DNA from: Hygrocybe punicea
Lineage: Eukaryota > Basidiomycota > Agaricomycetes > Agaricales > Hygrophoraceae
DNA: 64,000 nucleotides
Assembly (NCBI GenBank): GCA_963556145.1
Contig: OY744465.1
Location: 5,766,001 to 5,830,000 of the forward strand
Direction of reading: 5' to 3'
Each line of letters starts with the position of its first letter. The first letter of the stretch is position 1. Shown piece after piece: positions 1 through 11,823 of this stretch. The position numbers were made by a program, and so were the translations under genes. A model generated the notes under the pieces. The model ran no database searches. It was not told the DNA's origin and was given only the letters and a program-made list of their open reading frames with translations.

Positions 1-7
1 CCTCCTT

Positions 8-961
8 GTGGCTCTCGCCAACATGTTTTCCACAGCATCTTCCAGCCCGGCCCCTTCTGAATTTCCCACTAACCTAACTTCCATACACACCCAAAGCTTC
101 GGGTACATCTTCCCACCACATCCACATACATCAACCTTTGTCAAATATGGCAAATATCATGCTATAAGTTATCTGCAGCAGGAGCCTATGGACGACATGA
201 CGGTTTGCGTGTGGTTAGGGCCAGGTGATGATCATTATACATCCAGTTGTGTGCTTTGTCCCATTGACAAACTATTCCAATCAAGATTCTGTTGGCTTGG
301 AGGTTCAGCCTTACCTCGTCCATCCAAAGAAAGGCGTGCTATGCCTTGGTGAGAGGTATGTACAACAGTTGCTCCAGTTTCATGAGTACTAAATGGCTTT
401 GCCAGGCTTAATATCAACTGCTCGTCCCGAGCGCTGCTTCTCGGGTCTGCACCTGGAGTGTTCCACCAGGGCAGTGCACCGACTGCCATTATCCGGGATC
501 TATTGTGTCTTGACACGAGACCATGCATCGTTTTCGTTTATTGGAATCCTGATGTAAAGGCAAATGGTGTCACAGAAGAAGCTGAAACCATCTGCTTCCG
601 TACTCAAGCTCTTCGAGCTGCTTTCGAATTCGTGAATTTCCTTGAATCTTCAGCAGTGCCAGGCGATGCGGTCCCATCTCACATGATGGGGGAATGGTAC
701 AAGTGCGCATACAGGGAACTGAAGTCGCATCCTTCTCCAGATGGTTTCATCTTCGACCTCAGCAAACTTGTAGTTGGCATCATCCAGGATTTTGTGATGA
801 CTATGAAAAATGTCAATGGGTTAGATGTAGCAAGTAAAAACATCTTGATTCCTATTGCCTTCGCACGCGACTGGTTCACTGACTTTGGAGATAAGGTAGC
901 AAAAGATGACACCCTTCTACTTCAAATTTTAGATGTCGGTAACGATAGTATGCAGAACTAG
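8..961 (+). CDS. hypothetical protein, probably two exons, 5' end may lie outside the window
   Basis: Two open blocks on the same strand look coding: 8-350 and 458-961. The second encodes about 167 residues with no low-complexity sequence, an even residue mix and a helical-looking C-terminal half, ending in a stop at 959-961. The two blocks are in different frames, so an intron between roughly 350 and 450 is likely but was not resolved. I recognise no domain or motif. The gene could continue upstream of base 1. The product could be one protein or two fragments; function unknown. Confidence 0.4.
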
Positions 962-1019
962 AGTCCATCATTTATATAAACCGTTTCAGTTATACAAATA
1001 CAATGCTTGGGTAGACGAT

Positions 1020-1490
1020 TTGCGGCAACCGTTTCTGAGCTCTCCCCTTCGTCAATGGTCGGCGGCGACAACAGGACGGCAGTAGAACGAGGTGTGTGGT
1101 GGCCCCCTCCCCCCCCGCAGCGACGTTTTCGTGTGATGGCGGCGATTTGAGGTTATGGCCCCCACCACCAAAACTGAAGGGAAAGCACCTCTATTGGCGG
1201 CAACTTGGCTTTCCGTAGTAGAAGAGGCGGTGGCGGCGGTGGCAGCAGCGGCAGTAAGGTTACCGAACTTGTCGCCATCTCGATGCTCTGGATCTCGATC
1301 AAGGAGGTCCGACGCACCTGAGCCCTTCCTTTTCGGGCTAACGGGCCCAAATCTCAGTGTCAATTTGAAGGCAGTCGTGGAGTGAAGGAGTGGGAGCGAA
1401 TGTGGATGTGAGAAGGAGGAGCCGGGCCAGCTCTGATGACATGATCGCTTTCCACTGAAGGTGCGGAAATTGAGATGGAGACGCCTGACG
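1020..1490. other. GC-rich stretch with no supported gene
   Basis: Both strands have short overlapping reading frames (alanine-rich on +, proline-rich on -) produced by GCG/GGC-type runs around 1220-1260. None has splice sites or motifs that would support a gene. Confidence 0.5.
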
Positions 1491-1495
1491 GCTGG

Positions 1496-2037
1496 TCAAC
1501 TGAGAATACCCCGGCGAGGGTGTTTGGATACTCGGGAATGCAAATCGGACTCATGATCACTGTCGTCCGAGTAAGGTTGAGGACGTGGTACGGATAAACC
1601 GTCATTGTCGTCATGATCGTCCAGATCTGTAGGGAAAACCGACAACAACCCGCGTGAATCCATCTCATTAAGAAGCTTACCCAGCTGTTGGCCTGCCAAA
1701 ATGAGTTTGTTATTTACCGTGTCTGCTGCATCATGCGAGGCTTCGCTCTGCAGAGTGCTTGAGGTTAATGCTTCTAGTGCCCAGCCAGCCGTTACCGGGC
1801 TTCCTCCGAAGACAAGTTGAGAATAAATTTAAAGGTGGTAGGAAGTATATATGAACTGACCCTTGTCATTGCAGCGTGGTTGTGAATGTCATCGGAGGAC
1901 AGAAAGAGCGGGAAGACGGAGTGGCGAACTAGCTGGATGGCTCCGAGGTGCAGATGGCGAGGAGCATGCATGCCAGAAGATAAGGACGAGGCGCAGGGAG
2001 CATCCGGGAGAACAGTGGACGAGGTTGCATTGGCAGC
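1496..2037 (-). CDS. possible hypothetical gene, minus strand, low confidence
   Basis: Reading leftward from a methionine near 2037, an open frame gives a Ser/Ala/His-rich N-terminus. After an interval with intron-like AT-rich sequence (about 1810-1875) a second frame continues to 1496 with an acidic segment rich in Asp and Ser (DLDDHDDNDG) and a basic end. The splice phase I tried leads to a stop, so either the intron borders are different or this is a decayed gene. No family recognised. Confidence 0.25.
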
Positions 2038-2366
2038 CATGTTATGCAAAATTTAGAGAGATATATACAGGCTTGGGATCCGGAACCAGCCGCTACTTGT
2101 GCTGTTCCAGTTTCAGCGATACCCTTGATGATGTTGCATTAATATTAGAGTTGGCCTCCCCAACTGCTTGCCCTAAAATAGTACAAATTATCCTCTATCA
2201 TGCTGGTTTAAAACTTACGAGGAAGCTTTTCAATGACAGCTAAAGGTTTCACATGGTCCTTAGGTGCACAATTTAGGAGGTTGTGGTTCTTCGGCAATGC
2301 CGACGAGCTTCGAGGTGAACGGTTCAGGTCAATTACATGTCAAGAGTTGAACGTTGAACTGGCGAG

Positions 2367-4840
2367 TTGCATCGGTGCTTGCCACACTGGTACTTGAGAT
2401 CTGGTGCACGTGCCCGACGTGTTCTGTCGAATCACTCAATATTAATGCCTAGGCCTGTCACACAGTCCGTTGCTTGCAAAACACGAGCCAAAGGTCGAGA
2501 CGCAGTTTTCAAAAACCTTTCCAATTGTCATGTATGCAAAGATTCTAGGAGTTCTGCTGCTGCTTGTCATTTTGTTGGTAGGTTCCTTTTTGCTGTGTCA
2601 TAGTACCTTCATAATGCTTTCAGCTTCCCGGACGGTAACTATTGACAACCACGGCGAGAGCTTTGTTACATTTCACTACAAGGATGGCCCCCCTCCACAC
2701 TATCCTCAAGTCTTCAATCGCAAGTTCAATCTTGAAGACATCCGATTGAAAAGGGTGTGTTGTAGGGTACATTTATGCTCGCCGATTTCTGAATGGGTTC
2801 TAGCGAGCCTGTGCATCAGTCTTACTTCCCATTCTCTTAAATGAGCATATACATCATCAACGACAAAATCTGGTATGTCGTAGCCAGGAGATCGATGAGC
2901 GAGTAACCTGTGGTAAGTTTTTGTATTTTTATCAAGAGCGTCACCATTGACGAATACTCTCTTGACCAGATGTATGCAATACTGCGCTTTTCTCGCAGAC
3001 CTGGCTTTGCTACATCTGCGGTCGCAAATTATGTCTCTCATGCTATGACAGTATTATTGAGGTGAGCATGAGACGTGAGACTATTACAAGTGAGCATTTA
3101 TCTTTATCTGAATTTAGGGGGATTACAAAGCTTCGATTTGCTCAATTATTTCGGGAGTACTGCACACTCAGTCCAATTTTCACCCGATCACCCGCTTCCT
3201 TCATGATGAACTTGAGGCAGAAATTTCAGCAATGGAGTCCCTTTTGCAGGACATGAATCCAGGGTGGGACAGACTGTACTTCCCTTGCTCAAATTTCTTA
3301 TCGGATGCAGATCTTCTGAATTGTGTCATCGCCCTAACATACTTGAGGCCCCTAGGCTCTCTCGAGACGCGCCCTTCAATGAATTCCAACGATACTGGTG
3401 CCAAGGCATTCCTGTAGTGGTAACAAGCGTGTGCGCCCGTCTCCAGGGCGATTCTACTTCATCGAGAGATATGGATCACGAAAAGTCACTCTCGTCGATT
3501 GCGAGACCGAATCCACGCAACAAACAACAGTCTCAGATTTTTTCCGGCATTTCAGTAGTGCTGATGACCGAAGACAGATACTGAAGCTCAAGGTAATTTT
3601 TACTCAGTTGATATTCTTTACGTGATCACCATGCCCTGTAGGACTGGCCCCCACAAGCTCATTTTCGGGATGAGTTTCCAGAACTTTTCAATGCCTTCAT
3701 AGATGCTGTTCCACACGGAGATATTACGCGGCCAGATGGGGTCCTCAACATGGCCACGCATTTCCCACTTAATGGCGTGGCACCAGATTTAGGTATCATT
3801 GTTTTTTTAAAGCGCGAGAAAGATATTGACTCCTCTCCCAGGCCCAAAAATGTACATTGCGTACGGTTCTGTAGAAGACGGTTACCACCACGGTTCTACT
3901 AAGCTCCATCTCGACATGACCGATGCCGTCAATATCATGGTTTGGGATTCAGGTCGCAAAGAGCCGCAGCGTAATTATGCTTTGTGGAGGATATTTCCGC
4001 AAGCAGCATCCCCAGTCGTCTGCAACTTTCTCCGCAATCATATGGGTTTTATGGGCCCGGGACATCCTATTCATTCCCAGAACTTTTATTTCACCGAAAC
4101 CATGCTCACGGAGCTAGAGACACTACACGGCGTACGGCCCTTCACCATATTCCAAATGACCGGGGAAGCAATTTTCATTCTGGCTGGTTGTGCACACCAA
4201 GTTTGTCATATCTTTCGGACATGCAAACGTACAATATCTCATTTATCCATCAGGTTAGTAATCAAACTGACGCCATAAAGATTGCCTGTGACTTCATCTC
4301 GATCGATAATATCACCCAGACTCAACAAATATGTGATGAATTGCGACAACATCGTGTTGCTACAAACGCTGGCGATGATGTTTTGCAATTCTACACCACT
4401 ATTTGGCATGCATGGAAGTCGCTAGTGCACAATAGGATTTTCCACGAAACTACAAGCACCATTTCAACTGCGCCAGGGTTAGAGTCGAGTCAAGCAGCCA
4501 AACAAGCCCATAAAAGGGAGAAAAAGCGAACCAACAAGCTTAAGCGTATGCAAATGACTGTTGAACACCTGTATCGACCTGGATACGACTTTGGCTGCCC
4601 ATTTTGTCCCCGAAAGTTTCATAGAGCTGGGCTACTTGACCACCTGTGAGTGCAAAAACTCTACCCAGGTTGATCTTATGCTCACCCAGATCCAGTAAAT
4701 CGTTGCACTGCGAGTCCTTCTCCATCGACAACGTCACTGAAACTTGGTTGCGTAAGCCTCGAGTCATTGCTGATGTTCAATTTATGCAACAGCTACGGCT
4801 TTTCATACGGAACACAGATGGCTCAGAGTTGGTATGCTGA
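2367..4840 (+). CDS. KDM3-like JmjC-domain protein (putative 2-oxoglutarate/Fe(II) histone demethylase), apparent frameshift
   Basis: The JmjC domain is clear. A segment reading DWPPQAHFRDEFPELF leads to DLGPKMYIAYGS and then KLHLDMTDAVN, which holds the HxD iron-binding pair. The distal His is in the CAHQ motif, followed by VSNQTDAIKIACDF. This order is typical of KDM3/JMJD1-type H3K9 demethylases. Upstream are Cys-rich zinc-binding pieces (NCHVCKD; CYICGRKLCLSCYD), and a C2H2-like finger (CPFCPRKFHRAGLLDH) sits near the C-terminus. Introns that restore the frame: 2578-2623, 3593-3641, 3793-3841, 4201-4253, and probably 4646-4689. Near 3446 the frame moves by one base between IPVVVT and FYFIERYG with no plausible intron, so this allele may be inactive. 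The exon structure between 2750 and 2990 and the start codon are uncertain. Nuclear chromatin role inferred. Confidence 0.75.
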
Positions 4841-4958
4841 CAAAGAACACAATTCAGTCAATCTGGGTCAACTCAATATTTTGCAACTCTATATGATCTG
4901 CATTCGTCACAATCTACATATTTGCTGTTATGGTTACTATTTATTACATGAATATATA

Positions 4959-5959
4959 TTAGTGGTGGTTCGACTTCATATCAGTTAATACTCTTATAAC
5001 CACTTCTAGTGCAATTTGCACCTCGGCTCGATCTTCCTCCTTAACACGGGGTAATATTTTCACTGTGAACTTGTCTGGGTGCCAACGCAATAGCTCAGTT
5101 TTTAGCAGGTCAATTGAAGTACTGGTCTCGTTGTGAGGCCTGTGAGGATGCTGGATAAACTGTTTGATTCGACATGGCGATACGTCAGAGGCTTTTTCCG
5201 GTTGAGGGTTGAATACAGGCCAAGGGATGTCTTGGAAAGCGAGACGCTCCTCCCAGATAGCCGTGGAACGGTTTGAGCGAAGGTCAACCCATCTTGCGTG
5301 GTACTGTCCAATCTGCGCGACAAGGCTTGTTTTCTACGATAGCAACCATTGAGTTTAGGATCATAAACTTGTATCTTTCTTACCGCTACTGCTTTCAGCC
5401 ACCGTCTGGCTTCCGTTCGTCTCATGAATTCCTTCTCTGCTTGCCTTCTCTCCTCTTCTTGCCGAAGCCTGGCTTCTTCTTGTTTTGCTTGTTCTTGCCG
5501 CTCTTGTTCCTCGAATTCCTTCTCTGCTTGCCTTCTCTCCTCTTCTTGCCGAAGCCTGGCTTCTTGTTTTGCTCGTTCTTGCCGCTCTTGTTCCTCTTTC
5601 CGTTGTCTTGACTCTTCCTCCTGCCTCAATTCCTCCCGCAACCTCAATTCCTCCCGCAATCTCATCTCCTCCTCGAAGTCCCTCCTTTTGTCCTCATCCT
5701 CCTTCTGAATTCTGGCTGCCTCTTCTTTTCGTTTTATTTCATCTTCTTCCCTCAGTTTCCTTTCTTGTTGAAGTCTTAAGGCGTAGATGTGCTGCTGCTG
5801 GTGTTGCCAAAACTGAGCTAGTTGTTCTTTGGCGATTCGCCTCTTGGTGGAATGCTCAAATTGGAGGATCTCTTCCTGCAATGCATCGACATATTGCGGA
5901 CCGGCAGGATTAGTCTTTGTGGATTCGACAGGTATGTCTGGTGTGATGGTAGGGGACAT
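4959..5959 (-). CDS. coiled-coil protein with C-terminal RWHPDKF (J-domain-like) motif
   Basis: Start chosen at the ATG at 5957-5959 (MSPTITPDIP), just ahead of the helical part; an open frame extends further upstream. The middle third is a long charged coiled coil of Glu/Arg/Gln, including two tandem copies of a 29-residue repeat. An intron at 5334-5383 joins it to a conserved tail: IGQYHARWVDL, then LAFQDIPWPVF, then LLRWHPDKF and an acidic helix, ending at a TAA at 4959-4961. The Trp-His-Pro-Asp-Lys core resembles the HPD loop of DnaJ proteins, and proteins of this layout recur in Agaricomycete genomes. An Hsp70 partner role is only suggested by the motif. It lies convergently 118 bp from the end of the JmjC gene. 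Confidence 0.65.
5431..5601. repeat. two-copy 87-bp direct repeat inside the coiled-coil gene
   Basis: Bases 5431-5517 and 5518-5601 are near-identical direct copies; the second lacks one codon. In the encoded protein they give the doubled RQEEERRQAEKEF block. This looks like a recent in-frame duplication that lengthened the coiled coil. Confidence 0.8.
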
Positions 5960-6299
5960 AAGGAATACTGAAGCGACAGTATGTATAGGGCGTAAGGATG
6001 CACTTTTTACACGTTCGCATGTCCAGCTGCCACGACTCATGATCACGCCGCCAAGTAACAAAGAAAAATCGTTCGCCCTGATGCTGACTCGGACGCCGGA
6101 ATGGTTTGCTTGGCAAAGATCGGATTCAGACAAAGATTGAATTCAGACAAAAGATCACCATCCCTCAAAAATGGTCGAGGGACCGGACGAGACTTGCCAA
6201 ATCCTTTTCATTTTCTTCTGTGACCACGAAGCCAATGTCCACTAAACCTCTGGCGCTGCAATCTCGTGTCTTTCTACTTGCTGACAAAACGGTAATTAG

Positions 6300-7851
6300 T
6301 TATTCCCGGCCTTTCCATTTCCCAACATTCTCGCGCCCGATGCAAACCCCGAACCGACCACAGCGGGCGCAAACCCCGAACCGACCACGGCGGGCACAAA
6401 CCCCGAACCGACTACGGCGGGTGCACCACCATTGAATAACACCAACCAAAGCGTAAGTATCGAACTTATTTCTTTGTAATGGGAAGCGGAATTGTCATGT
6501 AGGCCCAACATCGTGCTGCTAGCGTGGCACCAGATGATTTAAAGTGAGCACTATATTCAATTAATCACCAGGTCGAACATCTTATTTTTCACATTTTCTA
6601 GCGATGATTACGATGACGAAGAAAGTGATCCGAGACATGACCGAAGCCGTAAGGCAACGAATCACAAATGTGATGAGGAGAAATTAATACATGTATTCGT
6701 CCTTCCACTATTTTTGGTATATTCATTTCTGAATCGCAACCCAGAATCTCATTCGCAAGTTTCTGCAACAAAAAGGAGTCATTCCACTATCTCTTTCTGA
6801 GAAGAAAGGCAAAGGACCGCCGTTGCCACCACTGCCAACTATGCCTCCTACAGTGGATGCCGCAGTCCTGAATGCATATGTAGACGGAGTTCACCCTGGA
6901 CCGAATGAAAACGATATGCCCATCAGCTGGAATCTGCCGATATCACATGCATGGAACCGGAAGGTAATCCAATTACTCACAGCAGAATTCAAGAGCAACG
7001 TTATAGCCTGCAAGTATCAAGTCATGACTGCACTGCCCACAGATCTGGATAAGAATTATATTAAAAGGGCCATCAGATCCAAACTGGCCAGCCGTCGGAC
7101 TGAACTGAATGGCGCAATGCGAAAGATGACTCAGGCTAAAAATCTCACTCCTGCTGAGAAGGCAGCCCTCTTCGACGCGGAAAGGAAAAAGCGTCTACTC
7201 CAATGTCGGAGGAATGAAAGAAGAAAGAATGTGAGTTTTTTAGTCTTCGTTGCGTGCACCTGTTTATCTAACAGCCATATAGCTGTATTCCAGGCGCAAT
7301 GATATCATTTTATCGGCGCTAGACTCACTGTGGTCGAAGGATCCCGAACTCTGGAAGGAAATTGCTGATGTGTTTTCGTTGCTCGATGAAAAAGACATGT
7401 CCTCAGATGAGACGGATATGGAACATGCCTTCGGCGGTCAAAAGAAGCTCCGGCGGATTCGAAAGCATTGGATCTCTGAATCCATCTCAAAGGTTTGCTT
7501 GACTCACAATGCTGAACACTCGTTTTAACTTATATCTAGATTATGCACTTTGTTGACAGCAACTACGACAAAGGCACGGGTGGCGGCATGCTGAAACGCG
7601 GAAGTGCACCTTTGACCCGTCATTACGAGTCAAGGACTGTCAACACCAGGAGCCAACCGAAGGTGAAACTGCCTCGAAATTTCTATGACTCTAGTCTCGC
7701 CACAGAAGCAGTCAAATCGCTTAGGCCGAAAGCGGTCCTTATGTTACCCAACGTTTGTTGTTTCCCAAGGTGGCACCTTTGTCCGTTGCCTGACCAACAG
7801 CATCCGACAGATACCAGATTTCCCAGTCTGATCGTAAAGGATAATGATTAG
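6300..7851 (+). CDS. conserved Agaricomycete protein of unknown function with N-terminal NPEPTTAGA repeats
   Basis: Several exons join cleanly. The first supported one (from about 6300) encodes three tandem NPEPTTAG repeats and ends before the donor at 6452. Short exons follow (AQHRAASVAPDDL; DDYDDEESDPRHD). A long exon from about 6746 reads LIRKFLQQKGVIPL, then MPPTVDAAVLNAYVDGV, then a basic helical part ending RRNERRKN. After two more introns come SSDETDMEHAFGGQ, RRIRKHWISESISK, MHFVDSNYDKGTGGGM and PLTRHYESRTVNTRS. From memory this order of blocks recurs as a multi-copy family in mushroom genomes, but no function is known. The 5' exon is unresolved. The C-terminus after LRPKAVLMLP looks aberrant, which may mean a missed intron or decay. 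Confidence 0.6.
6342..6422 (+). repeat. 27-bp coding minisatellite, three copies
   Basis: Three consecutive copies of a 27-bp unit (containing CAAACCCCGAACCGAC) encode NPEPTTAGA or NPEPTTAGT. Substitutions between copies are few (ACCACAGCG, ACCACGGCG, ACTACGGCG). Confidence 0.85.
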
Positions 7852-8092
7852 ATATTATTGAGAGTAGTAGAAAGCCTGTCATTAACGGATTCGGACTACT
7901 CGGAACTGGCGCAGGCTATACGGTATGATAGACTTTTGACTTGTATGAATGTGTAAATAAAAGCAGTCGTTTTCGAGATCATCGTACCAGCAGCGATAAG
8001 AATACAAGCATATGCAACGAAGGTATCAGAAATAGCTACCAATTAAAGAGGCCAAAATATATCCTTACCAATACCACGGCTGCAAACCGTTC

Positions 8093-8952
8093 TCAGTTTG
8101 GTCGTAATGGAGCACAGCCTGGACAAAGTGCGCGGCCGTAAGCTTCGGTATGAAGAGTCGGTAACATTGGTGTCGAGGGCTCCGTGCTCACTTCTCTGGT
8201 GGCCACATGCACAGGGGTGCTAGTGGTAACATGAGTGGCAAACACATCCAACGGTGGCGGTAGAGATTCCGGCGTCCTCTGGCCCTGAATGTTGGGTCGA
8301 GTTACAGGACCTATATGGGATCTGGAATTGAGAAGACGACGATTGCGAAGGCGCCTCTCGATAGGCATGGAAGGGGATTTTGGCCTCACACACATCGAAC
8401 AGGCCCATTGAGGCGTGGACTGGATTGATCGAAAGCAGTGGGGGAGCTCGAGTCCGAGGAAGAAGAGACGGAAGGAGAGGGAGAAATAGACCTGGCAGAG
8501 TTTCGGGACGCAGCACGCGAATGAGTGCGCCGACTACACGGGGTGGATGACGGCGCGGAGGTGTCCTCTGGGGAGATGGTGGTATACTTGGAGCCTCCGA
8601 GGGCTTCGAGAGCTTCGACATCAAGCTTGAATGCAATCTCGAGGCCACGGACCATCTCGGTCACCGTGTTAGCCCTGATAAGCTGTTGAACTACGGTGCG
8701 AGCCTGATGGCGGAGGGCGACCTGGTGAGAGTTGGAGAAAATCTCATCGATGGCGGAGTTGAGGCAGGCTACAAGTCGTTCGTCGGGAACACGGCTGACT
8801 GGAGGAATGACAGGACAATTGTGAAAAGCGGAGATGAAGAAATTGTTCTTCCCTGCTGCTATTGGCTCAGTAAACGAACCAAATGGACGGAGATCCAAAA
8901 TAAGACACGTACTGAGCTTTGGAGGTACTATAACTGTTATTCGCAAGCTCAT
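8093..8952 (-). CDS. hypothetical Ser-rich protein, probably spliced
   Basis: A 188-residue open frame (8952 to 8386) has a helical N-terminal half (ERLVACLNSAIDEIF; EMVRGLEIAFKLDVEALEAL) followed by an Arg/Ser tail with SSSSDSSSP. Downstream, to about 8093, other frames stay open with Ser/Pro-rich sequence, so a short intron near 8400 may extend the gene. No domain recognised. Confidence 0.35.
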
Positions 8953-9169
8953 TTATGCGGAGAAGTCCATTCTTCAGCAAAGTACGGATGTTGCATAATG
9001 CGTGCCCCGTTCGACCGAAATGTCGTCCGTGATGTACGAGAGGGTCGCTGGCAATGGGATCGCTACTCGATGGCATGGATAGGCGGAAAGACAAAATTTA
9101 CATACGGTTTCTTTCGGGGGCCAAGTTGCAGGGCGTCATCCCGACGCTATCGACGTTAGCCGGACTGTG

Positions 9170-10780
9170 ACACATGCTGATCTTCATCCTCGGACATAGT
9201 TGGATAGGTAGGATGGGAAGCAAGCGTAAGGCTAAGCAATATCCCTAAGCTTGAGTCAGTCTTGTTCTAACATATATATACGTAGGCATGATCAGGTACC
9301 AGGTCGTTTAAATTTGTGGTCCTGTGGTCCTACACCCTCGCTTAATAACATTACAAGCAAAGGCGGCCGCGTATGCTTTTTTTATTAGAGTAAGAAGGAA
9401 ATAATAATGTACGACTATACGCACCGATGTTACATCGGACAGCAGTGAGACATCGGGCTTGTAAACGTTAACGGTCAAGATACATACGTTATGTTACGCC
9501 GACACGTGAAAGGGACATCTTGCATTAATCACTGTAGCATGACGCCTTCGCAATGGCGGAGCCAGAGTGACGTTGAAATAGAGAACTCGGTTGGACCAGC
9601 ATACAGTATCCTAAGCCTACAATTGCAAGTGGGATCACAAGATATAAGTTTGTGTAAATTACACACTGCTATACCGAGTCCGAACTCTGCTGCGAAACAT
9701 CGATATCGTTGAAGAGGCATTTGCAACAAAGTATTTGCAAGCGGCGAACGCAATATTAATATTGATGTTAGTGTACCTGGCGCCTTACGTGCACCTGTCT
9801 GCAGATTGTTCTGCAGAGTTACGCACGCCCAGCAACCCAGGAACTGAGCATCGATGGTGAGAGTGGTCAAGGACAAATTAAAAAAAAAAAAAAGCCAAAG
9901 TCCAAGCGGAGATCAAATACGAGTCTCCGCAGCGAACTGGCCTCAAGCTCAGTGCTGAAACGGGGATTTAGTTCAGTTCTGTGACTCAGCCACATGGGAG
10001 TACTGATCTAATACTGTCGTTAGGGAAGGCCTAGAATGAACCAAGCAAAGGGCTAATTACTGACTGAGGCCCAGGCCTGAGCTGTGCCTGCGAACCGCCA
10101 CTCTTCAATTTACTCACGACTGACACCGACTGACTGGAATATTGCTAAGTGCGGTCGCTGATTAAATATTTATTGTTTGAAGTCGATACCAATGTAATTA
10201 TAACAATTTATGAAAACTTCCATAATAGTAAGGATAGAGTCAGTCTTATGACTACATTGCATCATATTCCTGAGACCAGCACATCATAATACTGTCATAA
10301 TACAAGAGATGTCAGGTAGAACAACCTATCCAGCCCTTCAACCCTGCTGGAAAAAGATTTTTATCCAACTTGTAGGCATTTTTCTCAGAAATTCAGCGAG
10401 GCGCGTCGTGATGGTGCCTGATCTGGGGATCAGAAAGGAAACCAGACCACTTATATAGGCAGCTCGCGGAGTCTAAAGGTCACGCCGCGATACGAGCCCA
10501 TGCACTCTTCGCACGCTCTGAGTGCGCCTAACCTTTTAGAAAGTCACATGATGTTATTTGTGTCTTCTTCAAACATAACCATCATGATCCAACAAAACAC
10601 CACTGGCCCCCTAATGAAGTTGATAACTTGACTAACTTTACGTGACATGTACAATGCTCTTCTATTGCAATGGACTGGCTGAACACGCCCCGTGCTGACG
10701 AGATGTCTTCATGCGCTACCTCAGCGGCGGTACCAGTGACCAGACATCATAATGATAACACCAGACAACATGGATGTCGA
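9170..10780. other. 1.6 kb without a supportable gene
   Basis: Only short unsupported open frames are present (for example minus 9876-9529), plus an A13 run at about 9878-9892. No tRNA fold, repeat array or conserved protein motif was seen. Confidence 0.45.
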
Positions 10781-10789
10781 TGTTGATGA

Positions 10790-11346
10790 AAAGGTTTAGG
10801 ATATTTGCGAATCTGACCTGGAAAGCGAGATCAATGTGATGAGGATTCCAAGGATAACGACAAATCGGACACCCAAACTTCGGTAGTGACCCAGATCCTT
10901 CTACAGCATCTGAGCGTCAAGCCAGTAGCAATCAAGAAGATGATTCAGAGAGTGATATTGACTTTGGTCCTGAAGATGGGGACAACGAGGATTTGGAAGA
11001 TGCGGGGCTCTTTCACCCACTCACTCTCTTGCCCCAAGCACTTCAGCCCCGTCGCTCCACTCGCCACCCGCCGTACCTCCAAGGGGAAAGTTGCACTTAC
11101 ATCGATCCTTGTACTCTTCATCCTCCACCTCCAGCAAGGCCTACCGAGTCCTGCCTTGCTCTACTTCACCAAACCCCTTCTGGCCGCATCCACGCCTCTC
11201 TGACTCTTTTGGCCATTCTATGGAATAACAGGCAATCGTTTGCGTGCCATGTTATCCACGTCTTTCAAGTACCGCCACTTGCGTTTTCGCGTCACTGTTT
11301 TTGTGCCGTCGTTTGTCATCTTTTGTTTTCCTCTCTATCTGGTTGA
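10790..11346 (+). pseudogene. acidic/proline-rich gene remnant
   Basis: From about 10790 (MDVDVDEKV, followed by a stop) the strand shows broken frames that become open from about 10880. They encode an acidic Ser/Asp/Glu stretch (EDDSESDIDFGPEDGDNEDLEDAG) and then a proline- and histidine-rich part. The composition looks coding, but the in-frame stop and frame change suggest decay. No family recognised. Confidence 0.3.
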
Positions 11347-11351
11347 TCGTC

Positions 11352-11720
11352 ATGTCAAATCTCCCTACAACTGTTTACACGTCCAGCATCTTCAACAATG
11401 TGGGCGCAAACCAATATAACACGACGTATAACACGACGTATAACATAACGCACAACACGCACAACATCCCAGCTTCTCCGATTCAGCCCAGGCCATGCTG
11501 CATACTTTCCGCCGCAGTACGCCTCGTATGGAACATTTTTAGGAAGATGGGTCAAATCCTATCCAAGATACTTCGTCGGTATGTCCCTTCACAAAAATGG
11601 TGTTCGGATGTTCGGATCGTCTCATTATACATTAGGATTACCCGCAATATTTTACGGTTACGAATCGGATTTGTTATTTGGTTTTTTTGGGGGGTGAGCA
11701 TATTCCCATATTACTCTTAA
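11352..11720 (+). CDS. short hypothetical protein with NTT-rich N-terminus
   Basis: The frame starts with a methionine at 11352 and encodes SSIFNNVGANQYNTTYNTTY, then a basic amphipathic part. The Asn/Thr-rich opening resembles the N-termini of many Agaricomycete NLR-like proteins (FNNVxGxQ type), but no nucleotide-binding domain follows. It may be a stub of such a gene. The underlying DNA has 12-bp direct repeats around 11417-11445. Confidence 0.3.
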   Translation: MSNLPTTVYTSSIFNNVGANQYNTTYNTTYNITHNTHNIPASPIQPRPCCILSAAVRLVWNIFRKMGQILSKILRRYVPSQKWCSDVRIVSLYIRITRNILRLRIGFVIWFFWGVSIFPYYS

Positions 11721-11823
11721 GCGTGTTTCTGATTTGGTACAGTTATTCGGTGTAAACATTCTTGATATCTTGCAGATTTGTTAGTGATTTTTATACCGGT
11801 CTCGCAATGTAACTTCCGAGGCA

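Noticed and set aside
2706..3041. Minus-strand 111-residue frame overlapping the JmjC gene
   Set aside because: It covers the zinc-motif exon and two probable introns of the plus-strand gene and has no recognisable motif.
9878..9970. Possible tRNA-like segment after the A13 run
   Set aside because: No cloverleaf with a T-arm and acceptor pairing could be formed.
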